Shown: positions 31,093 through 39,692, numbered from the stretch's first letter. The stretch: 45,432 nucleotides of DNA from Treponema sp. UBA6988 (GCA_002448445.1 DJYC01000085.1:1-45432); one strand, 5' to 3'. Notes: a model not told the origin generated them from the sequence alone. A program made the numbers and translations.

Positions 31093-33555
31093 ATGAAGGA
31101 ATTCAACATTTACAATCTCAAAAATTTTTTTTCTTTTTCTGGACCATATTTTATCTGCAAACCCGCTTTCCAGGGTTCCGGCTTTCGCCTCCATTCGCTT
31201 GCGCGAACGGCTACGCCGCCCTTCCAATCGGGGGTAGGGTTTCGTTTGCAAAAGCGGATAAAAAAAATTGCTAAGCTCTGCCTCTTTTCTTTCCTTGCCC
31301 TTTCACCAGCATTTCTTTTTGCAAAAGTTCAGTTTGCAGACTTGGACATAAACTCAAATTCCGAGCTCCTCTTTACAGCAGAACAGGACGGCGGCGGAAC
31401 TCTTCCCTACAAGAGCCTCTTCCTTTCCCGCCTGGACGAAAGTCAGAGTTCACCCAAGCTGCTTACCTGCTTTCCCGAACACATGGAACTCCTCGACGGC
31501 GGTAAAAAGCTTCAGGTCCGTAACCGCTACGGAACTGCCGTATACAACCTTCTTACCCAGTCCCTTGAGTGGGTTTCCAAGGCAAGCGGCTTTCCTGTCG
31601 AATACTCATACACTGGAATCCAGGAGGCAAGCCCGGACGGAAAATGGATTTGCTCAGTCCGCCAGAGCGGAAAGGCCCAGGGAACGCTCCTCCTTGAATC
31701 TGTATCCGACAGAAAGAGCCTTGTCCTGAATCCCAATGCGCAGATATGCTACGACAGAATAAAGGTAAAGTGGTCACCTGATTCATCTGCCTTGCTCTAC
31801 GAAAAAAACGGAAGCGTATACTTTGCAAAACCAGAAACCCTTTTCTCCGGGATTACATTTCCTGATTCCTTCTATAAAATAGGTGCAGGCTCAATAAACA
31901 GCGTGGAATGGACCCCCAGCGGAGACATAATCTACATTAACGGAGACATTGTTTACCTTATCCAAAGCACTGAACTTTTTACCCGCGTACTCTATGCCAA
32001 GCTCTTGGGCAGCGGCCGCATTACAGGACGGCTTCCACTGCGCTTTAACCCCGAGACCGACTACTTTACCGCCTGCGATGATGCTCTACAGCTTGCCGTA
32101 TGCTGCGGGGAAAAAACAGTCTACTGGTACCAGGCTGATCTCACTAAGGAAGAGACCTCTAGCAAGAACCCAAAGCCCCAGGGCTGCCGTTTTTACAAGA
32201 ACATTGGCTGTTATCCCCTTACCCAGACCGAAGGTATCGTAATCCGCTCTCAGATATTTTGGACTGCAGAGCCTTCCAAAAAGCCCGTGCTCTGGCTTGA
32301 CCTTATCGAATACGGAAGCTGCTCAAAAAAAAGCCTTGCCTATGTCCTCGGTTCAAAGCCCCTTCTTGCCGTTCAAACTTCATTCAATACGAGGCCGCGT
32401 CTTTCCCCCGACGGAAAGCATATTGCCTTTAGCTCTCAGGACACTCTTTTTGTCTACAGCACTGTTACCTGGAAACAGGAGGCTGCCTTGAGGGGCGAGC
32501 AGATTGTATCCTTTGCATGGAGCGGCTCTTCTGCAATTTTTGCGGGTGGCGAGTCTACAGTCCGGCTTTGGGATATTGCCAACAACGAATATATCTTCCT
32601 CTTCCTCTCTTCCGTAGAAAGAGCAAATTGGGATGCAGGCCGCATTTATGCCTTTACAAAAAAGGATTCATCGGGAAAGGAGAATGTCTTTTCGTTCGAT
32701 TCTGCAACAAAAAACTGGAACCATGTTAAGAACGGCATCAAGTCAGAACTGCGTCCCAGCCTTACCAATGGTTACTACAGGGTCTATCTTGGAATGGGAC
32801 GCAACGAATTTTACGGCAACGCAATCTTTGTCCGATCCCTTTCGCTTCCTGTAAAGACTTATCCTCTCTTTGCAGAGTCCCAGAAGACAGATGGCCAGAA
32901 AAAGCGCGTGGCTCTCATATTCGATGCCCAGGACAATGCGGAAGGTCTTGCACAGGTTCTTTCCGTGCTAAAGGAATTCAACGTTAGCGCAACCTTCTTT
33001 GTCAACGGAGAATTCATAAGGCGCTATCCTCAGGAAACAAAGCAGATTGCCCTAAGCGGATTTGAATGTGCTTCTTCTTTCTACTGCAATGCAAACCTTT
33101 TGGACGACTCATTTACAATTGATTCTGATTTTATAAAGCGTGGTCTTGGCCGCAACGAAGATGAATTCTATGCCGCTACAGGAAAAGAGCTTTCTCCGCT
33201 ATGGCACGCACCATTCTATTCCGCCGATGAAAAAATGCGCAGGGCTGGAAATGCAGCAGGCTATATCTATGTGGATGCCTATAGGGAACTTTCCGACAGG
33301 ATAACAATAGAAGAATCCATGCTTACAGGAAAGCCTTATAAAAATGCCTCGCAGATAATAGATGAACTTTCACCCTTGCTAAGCGACGGTATGGTTATCC
33401 CGGTAAACATCGGAGCCCTTCCTTCTGGCAGCCGCGGCGACTACCTCTACCAAAAGCTTGGAATTCTTATCTCTGCAATACTGAACCGTGGCTATTCCAT
33501 AGTAGACGCTGGCACCCTTGTCCTGTCGGAAACGGAAGAAGACTCCGGCATGTAG
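31093..33555 (+). CDS. exported beta-propeller protein with degenerate NodB-like deacetylase domain
   Basis: An 820-residue protein. Residues 1-51 are unusual: a short MKEFNIYNLKN leader followed by a family A repeat translated as PAFQGSGFRLHSLARTATPP. A signal peptide comes next (RIKKIAKLCLFSFLALSPAFLFA). Residues about 100-590 contain WD40/TolB-like blades (SPDGKWICSVRQSG, WTPSGDIIYIN, LSPDGKHIAFSSQD). From about 600 a NodB fold begins (KKRVALIFDAQDN, NVSATFFVNGEFIRRYP), but the metal ligands are replaced. The ATG has a strong GGAGAGGA ribosome site. A TTG at 31246, just after the repeat and behind GGGGGTAGGG, is an alternative start. Likely co-transcribed with the M23 gene; function unknown. 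Confidence 0.72.
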   Translation: MKEFNIYNLKNFFSFSGPYFICKPAFQGSGFRLHSLARTATPPFQSGVGFRLQKRIKKIAKLCLFSFLALSPAFLFAKVQFADLDINSNSELLFTAEQDGGGTLPYKSLFLSRLDESQSSPKLLTCFPEHMELLDGGKKLQVRNRYGTAVYNLLTQSLEWVSKASGFPVEYSYTGIQEASPDGKWICSVRQSGKAQGTLLLESVSDRKSLVLNPNAQICYDRIKVKWSPDSSALLYEKNGSVYFAKPETLFSGITFPDSFYKIGAGSINSVEWTPSGDIIYINGDIVYLIQSTELFTRVLYAKLLGSGRITGRLPLRFNPETDYFTACDDALQLAVCCGEKTVYWYQADLTKEETSSKNPKPQGCRFYKNIGCYPLTQTEGIVIRSQIFWTAEPSKKPVLWLDLIEYGSCSKKSLAYVLGSKPLLAVQTSFNTRPRLSPDGKHIAFSSQDTLFVYSTVTWKQEAALRGEQIVSFAWSGSSAIFAGGESTVRLWDIANNEYIFLFLSSVERANWDAGRIYAFTKKDSSGKENVFSFDSATKNWNHVKNGIKSELRPSLTNGYYRVYLGMGRNEFYGNAIFVRSLSLPVKTYPLFAESQKTDGQKKRVALIFDAQDNAEGLAQVLSVLKEFNVSATFFVNGEFIRRYPQETKQIALSGFECASSFYCNANLLDDSFTIDSDFIKRGLGRNEDEFYAATGKELSPLWHAPFYSADEKMRRAGNAAGYIYVDAYRELSDRITIEESMLTGKPYKNASQIIDELSPLLSDGMVIPVNIGALPSGSRGDYLYQKLGILISAILNRGYSIVDAGTLVLSETEEDSGM
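31163..31239 (-). repeat. dispersed repeat family A, copy 5, inside a reading frame
   Basis: On the minus strand it reads CCCCGATTGGAAGGG, GGCGTAGCC, GCGCAAGC, GAATGGAG and CCGGAACCCTGGAAAGCGGG, the same blocks as copy 3. It lies between the start codon and the signal peptide of the 31093-33555 gene and keeps that frame open. Confidence 0.7.
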
Positions 33556-33591
33556 CAGGCAAAAGCGTCCCTCATGAACACTGGACTGTCA

Positions 33592-33645
33592 CCCTGAACT
33601 GCTACGCCACATTCGCACGCACTTGCTACGAATGTGGATTCAGGG
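33592..33645. terminator. bidirectional hairpin between convergent genes
   Basis: Outer stem CCCTGAA (33592-33598) with TTCAGGG (33639-33645), inner stem CCACATTCG (33607-33615) with CGAATGTGG (33629-33637). It lies between the 31093 gene and dacA, which converge. T tracts are weak, so termination is inferred from position. Confidence 0.5.
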
Positions 33646-33679
33646 TCTGTCCCGCTAACACGAGCCTTTTTCCGCTACT

Positions 33680-35062
33680 CTACATCCGTTTAAGAATCTC
33701 TGCCACCGCAGAATCAAATATACCACCGCTTCCAATGCTTCTGTCTGCAACAAGAGGAACTGTAAACAAAATGCGGTCTCCGCTTGTATAGGCTAGAAGA
33801 CCGTACTGCTTTCCACACTCAACTGAATCAAAAATATACTCTGGAACTTTCTTTGTTACGCTAAGCTTTGCTCCCTTTGGTGCTGTAAAATTAAGTGGGA
33901 ATGCTGGAACCAGGTTCACGCTCTTTTGGCTGCACCCCGCAAGAGGAACAGAAACCGCCTGGCTCACCTCGCTCCTAAAGTCTGCAAAAGTGTCAAATGC
34001 GTATTCGACAATTGCCGTGTTGTCGGCCACGCGCCACTTGTTCCCCTCTGCCGTACTGCTGCCCGGTCCTCCCATGGTAACAGAGAGAAATCTTGTTCCG
34101 CTGCGCTCAGCCGTAACCGCAATGTTGTAGCCGCTTTCGTTTATGAATCCTGTCTTTAAGCCGTCACATCCTTCAAGCTGTCCAAGAAGCTTGTTTGTGT
34201 TCTCCTGCTCATAGGAAAATTTCTCGCCTGCCTTAAAGCGCTTTTTTTCTGCCTCGCTAAAATTCCTTTCCTGTGGATAGACAATTTTTCTCTGCGAATG
34301 GAAGTGGGCAAGTGCTTCGGGAAAGGTGTTTATGTAGTGCCTTGCAAACCTGGCAAACTCTCTGGCAGTCGTAATGTTTTCTTCGCTGTAGCCTGACGAT
34401 TCCACAAAATGTGTTCGTGTAAGTCCCGCCTCCTTTACAGCCTCATTCATCTTCTTTACAAATTCTTCCATACTGCCAGAAACAAATTTGGCCGTGGCTA
34501 TAGAAGCATCGTTTCCGCTTGCAACTGCAAGTCCAAGCAAAAGCTCTTCAAGCGTTACGTGTTCACCCCTGCCAAGACACATGCGGGATGCATCTGCCGG
34601 AAGGTTTTCTGCAAGAGCCTCTTCCGGAATGGGAACTTCGCTTTGCAAAGAAATGTTTTTCTTTTTGCATTCATTAAGAACAACGTACATTTCCACAATC
34701 TTTGTAAGTGATGCCGGGGGAATTTCCTCATCCGCATTTTTTTCGTAGAGTATGCTGCCTGTAAGTGTGTCCACAAGAATTGCGCTTTTTGCCTTTACGT
34801 CAAGAAGTGGTGCTTGAGCCGGGTAGGGTAGAGACCTTAGGCAAAGCGGATCCCTTTCCTTTGTGTAGGTTGAATCAAGAACCGTCTGCAGAAAGCTTTT
34901 TTCCTGTGGCGTAAGGGGAGCTGGTGCTGGAGCATTCTTTACGTTTTTTGCGCTGACGTATGCTGTAGTAAGAAAGGCCAGTACAACTGCAAGTGCAAGG
35001 TCAAATATCAAAAATGAAATTTTAAGGAGCCTTATCGTTGATGCTTTTTTTTCTTTGTTCAT
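33680..35062 (-). CDS. dacA: D-alanyl-D-alanine carboxypeptidase (S11 family, PBP5-like)
   Basis: Trims the terminal D-Ala from peptidoglycan stem peptides. The 460-residue product has an uncleaved or signal-like membrane segment at about residues 14-36. The penicilloyl-serine motifs are complete: Ser118 and Lys121 in PPASLTK, SGN in VASGNDAS, and KTG in GLKTGFINESGYN. The C-terminal 100 residues match the beta-rich PBP5 C-domain. It follows aroC on the same strand after 13 bp, with AGGA as ribosome site, so the two are co-transcribed. The pair looks like simple neighbourhood, not a shared pathway. Confidence 0.92.
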   Translation of the reverse strand: MNKEKKASTIRLLKISFLIFDLALAVVLAFLTTAYVSAKNVKNAPAPAPLTPQEKSFLQTVLDSTYTKERDPLCLRSLPYPAQAPLLDVKAKSAILVDTLTGSILYEKNADEEIPPASLTKIVEMYVVLNECKKKNISLQSEVPIPEEALAENLPADASRMCLGRGEHVTLEELLLGLAVASGNDASIATAKFVSGSMEEFVKKMNEAVKEAGLTRTHFVESSGYSEENITTAREFARFARHYINTFPEALAHFHSQRKIVYPQERNFSEAEKKRFKAGEKFSYEQENTNKLLGQLEGCDGLKTGFINESGYNIAVTAERSGTRFLSVTMGGPGSSTAEGNKWRVADNTAIVEYAFDTFADFRSEVSQAVSVPLAGCSQKSVNLVPAFPLNFTAPKGAKLSVTKKVPEYIFDSVECGKQYGLLAYTSGDRILFTVPLVADRSIGSGGIFDSAVAEILKRM

Positions 35063-35075
35063 TTTTATTTCCTAA

Positions 35076-36176
35076 TTAAATCCTTGAGCCTAAGTTTCTA
35101 AGATACATGTCTGCCACCGTAAGTGCCGCCATGGCTTCTACTACGGGAACAATGCGTGGGCAAAGGCAAACGTCGTGCCTTCCTTCAATAAGGATGGAAG
35201 TGTCGTTGAACTGAGTGTCCACTGTCTTCTGCTCAATAAAAATACTGGGTACGGGTTTTACCGCAATGCGGAAGATTATGTCGTCTCCCCGGCTCATTCC
35301 GCCAAGTATACCGCCTGCATTGTTTGTTAAAAACTGAATCTTTCCAAGAGAAGCGCTCATGTTGTCGTTGTCTTCTTTTCCCGTAGTGTCTGCCGCTTCA
35401 AAGCCAAGCCCAAATTCAATTCCTTTTACAGCACCTATGGAAAGCATGGCCTTTGCAAGTTCAGCATCCAGTTTGTCAAAGACAGGTTCACCAAGTCCTG
35501 CTGGAACACCATGAATTACGCATTCAATTATTCCACCGCAGGAATTTCCCTCTTTGCGGAAGGCTGCTATTCTTTCTTCCATTTTTGCTGCTGCTTCTGC
35601 GTCTGGCGCCCTAAGAGAATTTCTTTCTATTTCGTCCAGGTTGAATTTTGTGCATTCAATTCCTGCCGCCTTTTTTGTGTAGGCCTTTACACTGATTCCC
35701 TTTTGGCTAAGGAACATTTTTGCAACTGCACCAGCTGCAACCCTTGCCGCGGTTTCCCTGCCGCTTGAACGTCCGCCGCCCCTATAGTCACGGAAGCCGT
35801 ATTTTGCAAAGTAGGTCCAGTCTGCATGTCCCGGACGGAACTTGTCTTTTATCTTGCTGTAGTCTTTGGAAATTTGGCTTGTGTTTTGAATTACGATTGC
35901 AATCGGTGTTCCTTCTGTTTTACCTTCAAAGACACCGCTTAAAACTTCTGCCTTGTCGTCTTCGCTTCTTGCCGTAACCGATGAATTGAAAATTTCTTTT
36001 CCGCTCGAATCTTTTTGTTTTGCACCCGGCTTTCTTCTGTTCATCTCGCTCTGCAAAAAATCAGCGTCAAATTCAATGCCAGCCGGGCAACCGTCTACAA
36101 TGCATCCCAGCCCAACTCCATGGCTCTCTCCAAAAGTCGTTACCCTAAAAATTTCCCCAAATGTATTACCAGACAT
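35076..36176 (-). CDS. aroC: chorismate synthase
   Basis: Final step of the shikimate pathway: makes chorismate from 5-enolpyruvylshikimate 3-phosphate with reduced FMN. The 366-residue protein shows the family signatures GESHGVGLGCIVDGCPAG, RPGHADWTYFAKYG and GGGRSSGRETAARVAAGAVA. Length is normal. AAGGAAG precedes the ATG. It supplies the substrate for TrpE encoded at 8292 and for the aromatic start unit of an APE-type pigment, although it sits next to neither. FMN demand links it loosely to the riboflavin operon 6 kb away. Confidence 0.96.
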   Translation of the reverse strand: MSGNTFGEIFRVTTFGESHGVGLGCIVDGCPAGIEFDADFLQSEMNRRKPGAKQKDSSGKEIFNSSVTARSEDDKAEVLSGVFEGKTEGTPIAIVIQNTSQISKDYSKIKDKFRPGHADWTYFAKYGFRDYRGGGRSSGRETAARVAAGAVAKMFLSQKGISVKAYTKKAAGIECTKFNLDEIERNSLRAPDAEAAAKMEERIAAFRKEGNSCGGIIECVIHGVPAGLGEPVFDKLDAELAKAMLSIGAVKGIEFGLGFEAADTTGKEDNDNMSASLGKIQFLTNNAGGILGGMSRGDDIIFRIAVKPVPSIFIEQKTVDTQFNDTSILIEGRHDVCLCPRIVPVVEAMAALTVADMYLRNLGSRI

Positions 36177-36202
36177 AATTTCTTCCTTAAATTCTTATCC
36201 TT

Positions 36203-36231
36203 ATTTTAATGGAAATGCAGTTACTTTTCAA
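36203..36231 (-). promoter_or_regulatory. promoter of aroC-dacA
   Basis: On the minus strand TTGAAA (complement of 36226-36231) and TAAAAT (complement of 36203-36208) with 17 bp between. The leader of about 20 nt carries the ribosome site. Confidence 0.65.
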
Positions 36232-36251
36232 TGCATGATTGTTATTGCCCT

Positions 36252-36420
36252 CGGGAATCAGTTTTGAGCTCCACTACCAGAAAAATCTGGCTGAAGAATC
36301 CAGTGGGTTGTTTACAACAACCACGTGCGCGGTAATAGGACTTTCGCTCCCTTCGGTCGCTCCGCGCAAATGGATTTTCATCCATATTTTTCTTCCCGTT
36401 GCGCTCAAAACTGATTCCCG
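36252..36420. repeat. long-hairpin repeat family B, copy 2
   Basis: Perfect 18-bp outer arms, CGGGAATCAGTTTTGAGC at 36252-36269 and its reverse complement at 36403-36420, enclose about 133 bp. The core near 36328-36370 (GTGCGCGGTAATAGGAC, TTTCGCTCCCTTCGGTCGCT, CCGCGCAAATG) nearly matches copy 1. No gene is credible in 36177-36503. Confidence 0.8.
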
Positions 36421-36468
36421 ATTGCTTTGCATAAGAAAATAGCCCAAAACTGACTTCCATGTTTGCGG

Positions 36469-36497
36469 TTGACACCTTGTGTTTCAGTCGGTAAAAT
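36469..36497 (+). promoter_or_regulatory. promoter giving a leaderless hisHF transcript
   Basis: TTGACA at 36469-36474 and TAAAAT at 36492-36497 with 17 bp between. The -10 box ends 6 nt before the ATG at 36504, so transcription should start at or beside the A of the start codon. Confidence 0.75.
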
Positions 36498-36503
36498 TGC
36501 ATT

Positions 36504-37199
36504 ATGACTGGAATCGTAGATTATAATGCCGGAAACATAAAAAGTGTTGAGCGGGCTCTTGCATATTTAAAGGCTCCCTATGTGCTTTCAAAAAATCCCA
36601 AGGATTTGGAAAATGTAGACAGAATTATTTTTCCCGGTGTAGGCGAAGCGGCTTATGCCATGCAGCAGCTAAAGGAAAGTGGATTTGACTCTTTCCTAAA
36701 AGACTGGGTAAAAAGCAAAAAGAAGCTTCTTGGAATTTGTCTTGGTGCCCAGATAATTTTTGATGAATCAGAAGAAAGCAACACAAAATGCCTGGGGCTT
36801 GTTCCCGGGGTAATCCGCCACTTTGAAACCCTTTGGAAGGAGCGCGGCCCAAATGAAGATGAATGCAGGGAATCAGCACTTTTGCACAATGCGCTAAAAG
36901 TTCCCCACATGGGTTGGAACGACGTAACCTTCTGCAACGGTGGCACAAAGCTCGTAGAAGGTGTTGCCGACAAGACAGATTTTTATTTTGTACATTCCTA
37001 TGTAATTCAGCCTGACTCGCCCGAAGTTATAAAGGGATATGCCCACTACGGCACCATGGTTCCAGCAATCGTGGAACAGGACAATATTTCTGCCTGCCAG
37101 TTCCACCCGGAAAAATCTGGAAAACCGGGACTTGCCATTTTGCGCAATTATGTTTTGTCCGACTTGGCATCAGATTCAAATGGAGGTGCCCAATGCTAA
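36504..37199 (+). CDS. hisH: imidazole glycerol phosphate synthase, glutaminase subunit
   Basis: Class I amidotransferase that feeds ammonia to HisF in histidine synthesis. The 231-residue protein shows VDYNAGNIKSVERAL, FPGVGEAAYAM, nucleophile Cys79 in GICLGAQ, MGWNDV, FVHSYV and the His/Glu pair in CQFHPEKS. It overlaps hisF by 7 bp. Other his genes are absent here, so the pathway is split. HisH/HisF look-alikes also serve amidination of nonulosonic acids, but no such genes are nearby and the HisF sequence looks ordinary. Confidence 0.93.
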   Translation: MTGIVDYNAGNIKSVERALAYLKAPYVLSKNPKDLENVDRIIFPGVGEAAYAMQQLKESGFDSFLKDWVKSKKKLLGICLGAQIIFDESEESNTKCLGLVPGVIRHFETLWKERGPNEDECRESALLHNALKVPHMGWNDVTFCNGGTKLVEGVADKTDFYFVHSYVIQPDSPEVIKGYAHYGTMVPAIVEQDNISACQFHPEKSGKPGLAILRNYVLSDLASDSNGGAQC

Positions 37200-37957
37200 A
37201 AAAAAGAATCATCATCTGCCTTGACGTAAAAGACGGCCGTACTACAAAAGGCGTAAAATTCCAGAACAACATAGACATAGGCGATCCTGTAGACATGGCC
37301 GCTGAATACTATAGCCAGGGTGTAGACGAACTTGTTTTCTACGACATAATGGCAAGCGCAAGGGGAAGGGGCCCAATCCTTGACCTTATTTCCCGCGTGG
37401 CATCAAAAATATTTATTCCGTTCTGCGTTGGCGGAGGAATTGGAACTTTGGACGACATCCGTTCAACAATCTTTGCCGGTGCCGAAAAAGTTTCCCTGAA
37501 TTCCCAGGCTGTAAAGCATCCTGAACTTATAAGCGAGGGCGCAAGAATTTTTGGAAAGCAGTGCATTGTGCTTGGCATGGACGTGCGGCGTGATCCTTCA
37601 AAGCCAAGCGGTTTTGGTACTACAATAAACGGTGGCCGCGTGGACACAGGTCTTGATGCCCTTGATTGGGCAAAGCGGGGCGTTGAACTTGGTGCCGGAG
37701 AAATCGTTTTGAATTCAATGGATGCGGACGGAACAAGAAACGGCTACGACATTGAGCTTACAAAACTGATTGCGGACAATGTTCCTGTTCCTGTAATTGC
37801 AAGCGGTGGCGGCGGAAAAGTTGAACACCTGGAAAAAGTCCTTACGCAAGGAAATGCCGATGCTGCCCTTATTGCAAGCATGGTTCATTCAGGTGAATAC
37901 ACCGTGGGAAGCATAAAAACTGAATTGGACAAGAGCGGAGTTCCGGTAAGGCTTTAG
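37193..37957 (+). CDS. hisF: imidazole glycerol phosphate synthase, cyclase subunit
   Basis: TIM-barrel cyclase that makes imidazole glycerol phosphate and AICAR from PRFAR with ammonia from HisH. The 254-residue product shows IICLDVKDG with catalytic Asp11, GVKFQN, FCVGGGIGTLDDI, catalytic Asp in LGMDVRR, GAGEIVLNSMDADGT and VIASGGGG. A strong GGAGGTG ribosome site lies inside the end of hisH. AICAR released here is recycled into purines. The gene converges with the alpha/beta hydrolase gene, 23 bp apart. Confidence 0.95.
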   Translation: MLKKRIIICLDVKDGRTTKGVKFQNNIDIGDPVDMAAEYYSQGVDELVFYDIMASARGRGPILDLISRVASKIFIPFCVGGGIGTLDDIRSTIFAGAEKVSLNSQAVKHPELISEGARIFGKQCIVLGMDVRRDPSKPSGFGTTINGGRVDTGLDALDWAKRGVELGAGEIVLNSMDADGTRNGYDIELTKLIADNVPVPVIASGGGGKVEHLEKVLTQGNADAALIASMVHSGEYTVGSIKTELDKSGVPVRL

Positions 37958-37980
37958 AAATCTTGGCAGGCATTAGGCTT

Positions 37981-38832
37981 TTACATAAAGCCTTTTGCCA
38001 AAAGCCATTCCTTTAGTTCCTCGTTCCAGCGGTATTTTTTTAGGAACTTGTTATTTACCATTCCAAAGCCGTGCCCGCCTTCGGGGTATTGCTTAAAGAC
38101 AAAGTCTGCACCGGCTTCTTCCAGAGCCTTGCTAAGCCTTGCGCTGTTTTCAAAAAGCACCACAGGATCATCGCGGCAGGCAACAAGATATGTTGGCGGC
38201 ATGTCCTTTGGAACCTGAAGCTCCAGAGAAAACAAATCTTTTTTTTGCTGGGAAGGATTTTTTCCAAGCAAGCTTTTTCTGCTCCACTTGTGGCCAATGT
38301 CATCCTGCATGGAGACAACCGGGTATACAGAAATTACAAAGTCAGGCGTAAGGTTTGCACTTGTTTCTATTCCGATTTTTTTTAGCTCGTTAGCCCTTCC
38401 TCCAAACATTCCGCTCCATGCCGCAAGGTGTCCACCGGCAGAATATCCTATTACGCCAACCTTGTTTGCCTTGTAAAAATACGGGTTTTCCCTAACAAGC
38501 TGAATTGCCCTTTGAATGTCCTGCATTTGTGCGGGGTAGTGGTAGTTGTTTTTTGCCACGCGGTACCATAAAAGGCATGTGGTAACCCCATTGGAATTGA
38601 ACCACTTTGCGCTTGTCCTTCCCTCGTTAAAAATGCCAAGGTGATGGTAGCTTCCACCGGGGCAAATTATTACGGCAGTCCCATTTGGGTTTTCTGGAAC
38701 GTTCACTTCCATAAGCACTCTTTCTCCCCGCATGGATTTTATTCCGCTCCAAATGTAGACGCTGTATTTTTTACACCAGATTGAATTCAACAGGAAAAGC
38801 ATAAAGATGAATGTGCATATTTTTCTTTTCAT
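37981..38832 (-). CDS. secreted alpha/beta-hydrolase (esterase/lipase-like)
   Basis: A 283-residue hydrolase with an N-terminal signal peptide (MKRKICTFIFMLFLLNSIWC). The fold is of the acetyl-xylan-esterase/feruloyl-esterase-like group: an oxyanion-type CPGGSYHHLG strand, nucleophile Ser131 in GYSAGGHLA, Asp in ACRDDPV and His in EGGHGFG. Its ATG lies 2 bp after the acyltransferase stop, with no ribosome site, so translation is likely coupled and it belongs to the methyltransferase/KS-like/acyltransferase operon. A role in de-esterifying an exported lipid-linked product is possible, but so is an unrelated dietary-polysaccharide esterase. Confidence 0.82.
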   Translation of the reverse strand: MKRKICTFIFMLFLLNSIWCKKYSVYIWSGIKSMRGERVLMEVNVPENPNGTAVIICPGGSYHHLGIFNEGRTSAKWFNSNGVTTCLLWYRVAKNNYHYPAQMQDIQRAIQLVRENPYFYKANKVGVIGYSAGGHLAAWSGMFGGRANELKKIGIETSANLTPDFVISVYPVVSMQDDIGHKWSRKSLLGKNPSQQKKDLFSLELQVPKDMPPTYLVACRDDPVVLFENSARLSKALEEAGADFVFKQYPEGGHGFGMVNNKFLKKYRWNEELKEWLLAKGFM

Positions 38833-38834
38833 TT

Positions 38835-39692
38835 TTATACAATCCTTCCGTCAACGGCCATGGCAGTGTCTGCAATTTCCTTGTGAATCCTTTCCGTAAT
38901 CCTTCGGGCTGCAATCTGTGCTTCCATGTCTTTGTATTCTTCTATTTTTATTTCATCCAGAACGTGTATGTCAAAAATGTAGTGGCCTTCGTGCAGGTAG
39001 GAAAATGCAGGGTCGTGTTTGCCAAGCCCGTACTTGTCGCTTCCGCCTATGTAAACAGGAATGATTGAACAGTTTGCGTTTAATGCTATGCGGGCGGCAC
39101 CCCTCTTGAACTGGTTTGTTCCGTGCCTTGGCGTGCGGGTTCCTTCTGGAAAGATGATTATGTTTGCACCTTCTTCCAAAGATTTTTTTGAAAGGTCAAG
39201 CATTTCCTGATTGCCAACAGTGTTCATTATGTAAAGCGGCCTTGCTACCCCGGCAAAAACAGACTTTGCCAAGGTTCCGCGGATTATGCAGTCTGCATTT
39301 TTTATGCAAGCTATAAGATAGACAACGTCAATGTAGGAAGGATGGTTTGCTACAATAATTTTTCCCTTTGCGTCAAGCAGCTTTTCCTTTCCGTGGAATT
39401 TGTATTTGCTTCCTCCCAATATGCTTACAAGGTTTATAAAAAAATTGAATGTGGCAGAGATTACTTTTCTAGACCTTGTTTTGAATTTTTTCTTTCCGCC
39501 AAGAATTAGTATTGGCTCAACAAGCAGGGCTATAAGGATTGCTCCTGTTCCTACAAGCACAAAGCTAAAAATCCTAAGCAGGTTGTAATAAATGTAAAGT
39601 GGCCAGTTTTTTACAGGCGGCAAGTCGTCGTGTGAGTAGCGCTTTTTGATTTCATCTATTTCTTCCTGACTCATTTTTTTCTTGCTGTTCAT
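38835..39692 (-). CDS. 1-acyl-glycerol-3-phosphate-type acyltransferase (PlsC family), ApeD-like
   Basis: A membrane-associated acyltransferase of about 285 residues. Two hydrophobic segments near residues 36-66 and 76-94 precede the catalytic NHPSYID (His and Asp of HX4D) and the substrate-binding FPEGTRT; PVYIGGSDKYG is a later block. In APE clusters a PlsC-like enzyme follows the methyltransferase and KS-like genes, and it may move the finished aryl polyene onto a lipid head group. Two starts are possible: GTG at 39704, overlapping the upstream stop, and ATG at 39692, preferred because AGGTGA lies 8 nt upstream. Ordinary phospholipid synthesis remains an alternative. Confidence 0.82.
   Translation of the reverse strand: MNSKKKMSQEEIDEIKKRYSHDDLPPVKNWPLYIYYNLLRIFSFVLVGTGAILIALLVEPILILGGKKKFKTRSRKVISATFNFFINLVSILGGSKYKFHGKEKLLDAKGKIIVANHPSYIDVVYLIACIKNADCIIRGTLAKSVFAGVARPLYIMNTVGNQEMLDLSKKSLEEGANIIIFPEGTRTPRHGTNQFKRGAARIALNANCSIIPVYIGGSDKYGLGKHDPAFSYLHEGHYIFDIHVLDEIKIEEYKDMEAQIAARRITERIHKEIADTAMAVDGRIV

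Noticed and set aside
36504..37957. HisH/HisF pair as nonulosonic-acid amidination enzymes for flagellin
   Set aside because: HisF keeps ordinary catalytic and phosphate-binding motifs and no nonulosonic synthesis genes are in the window, so histidine synthesis is the simpler call.
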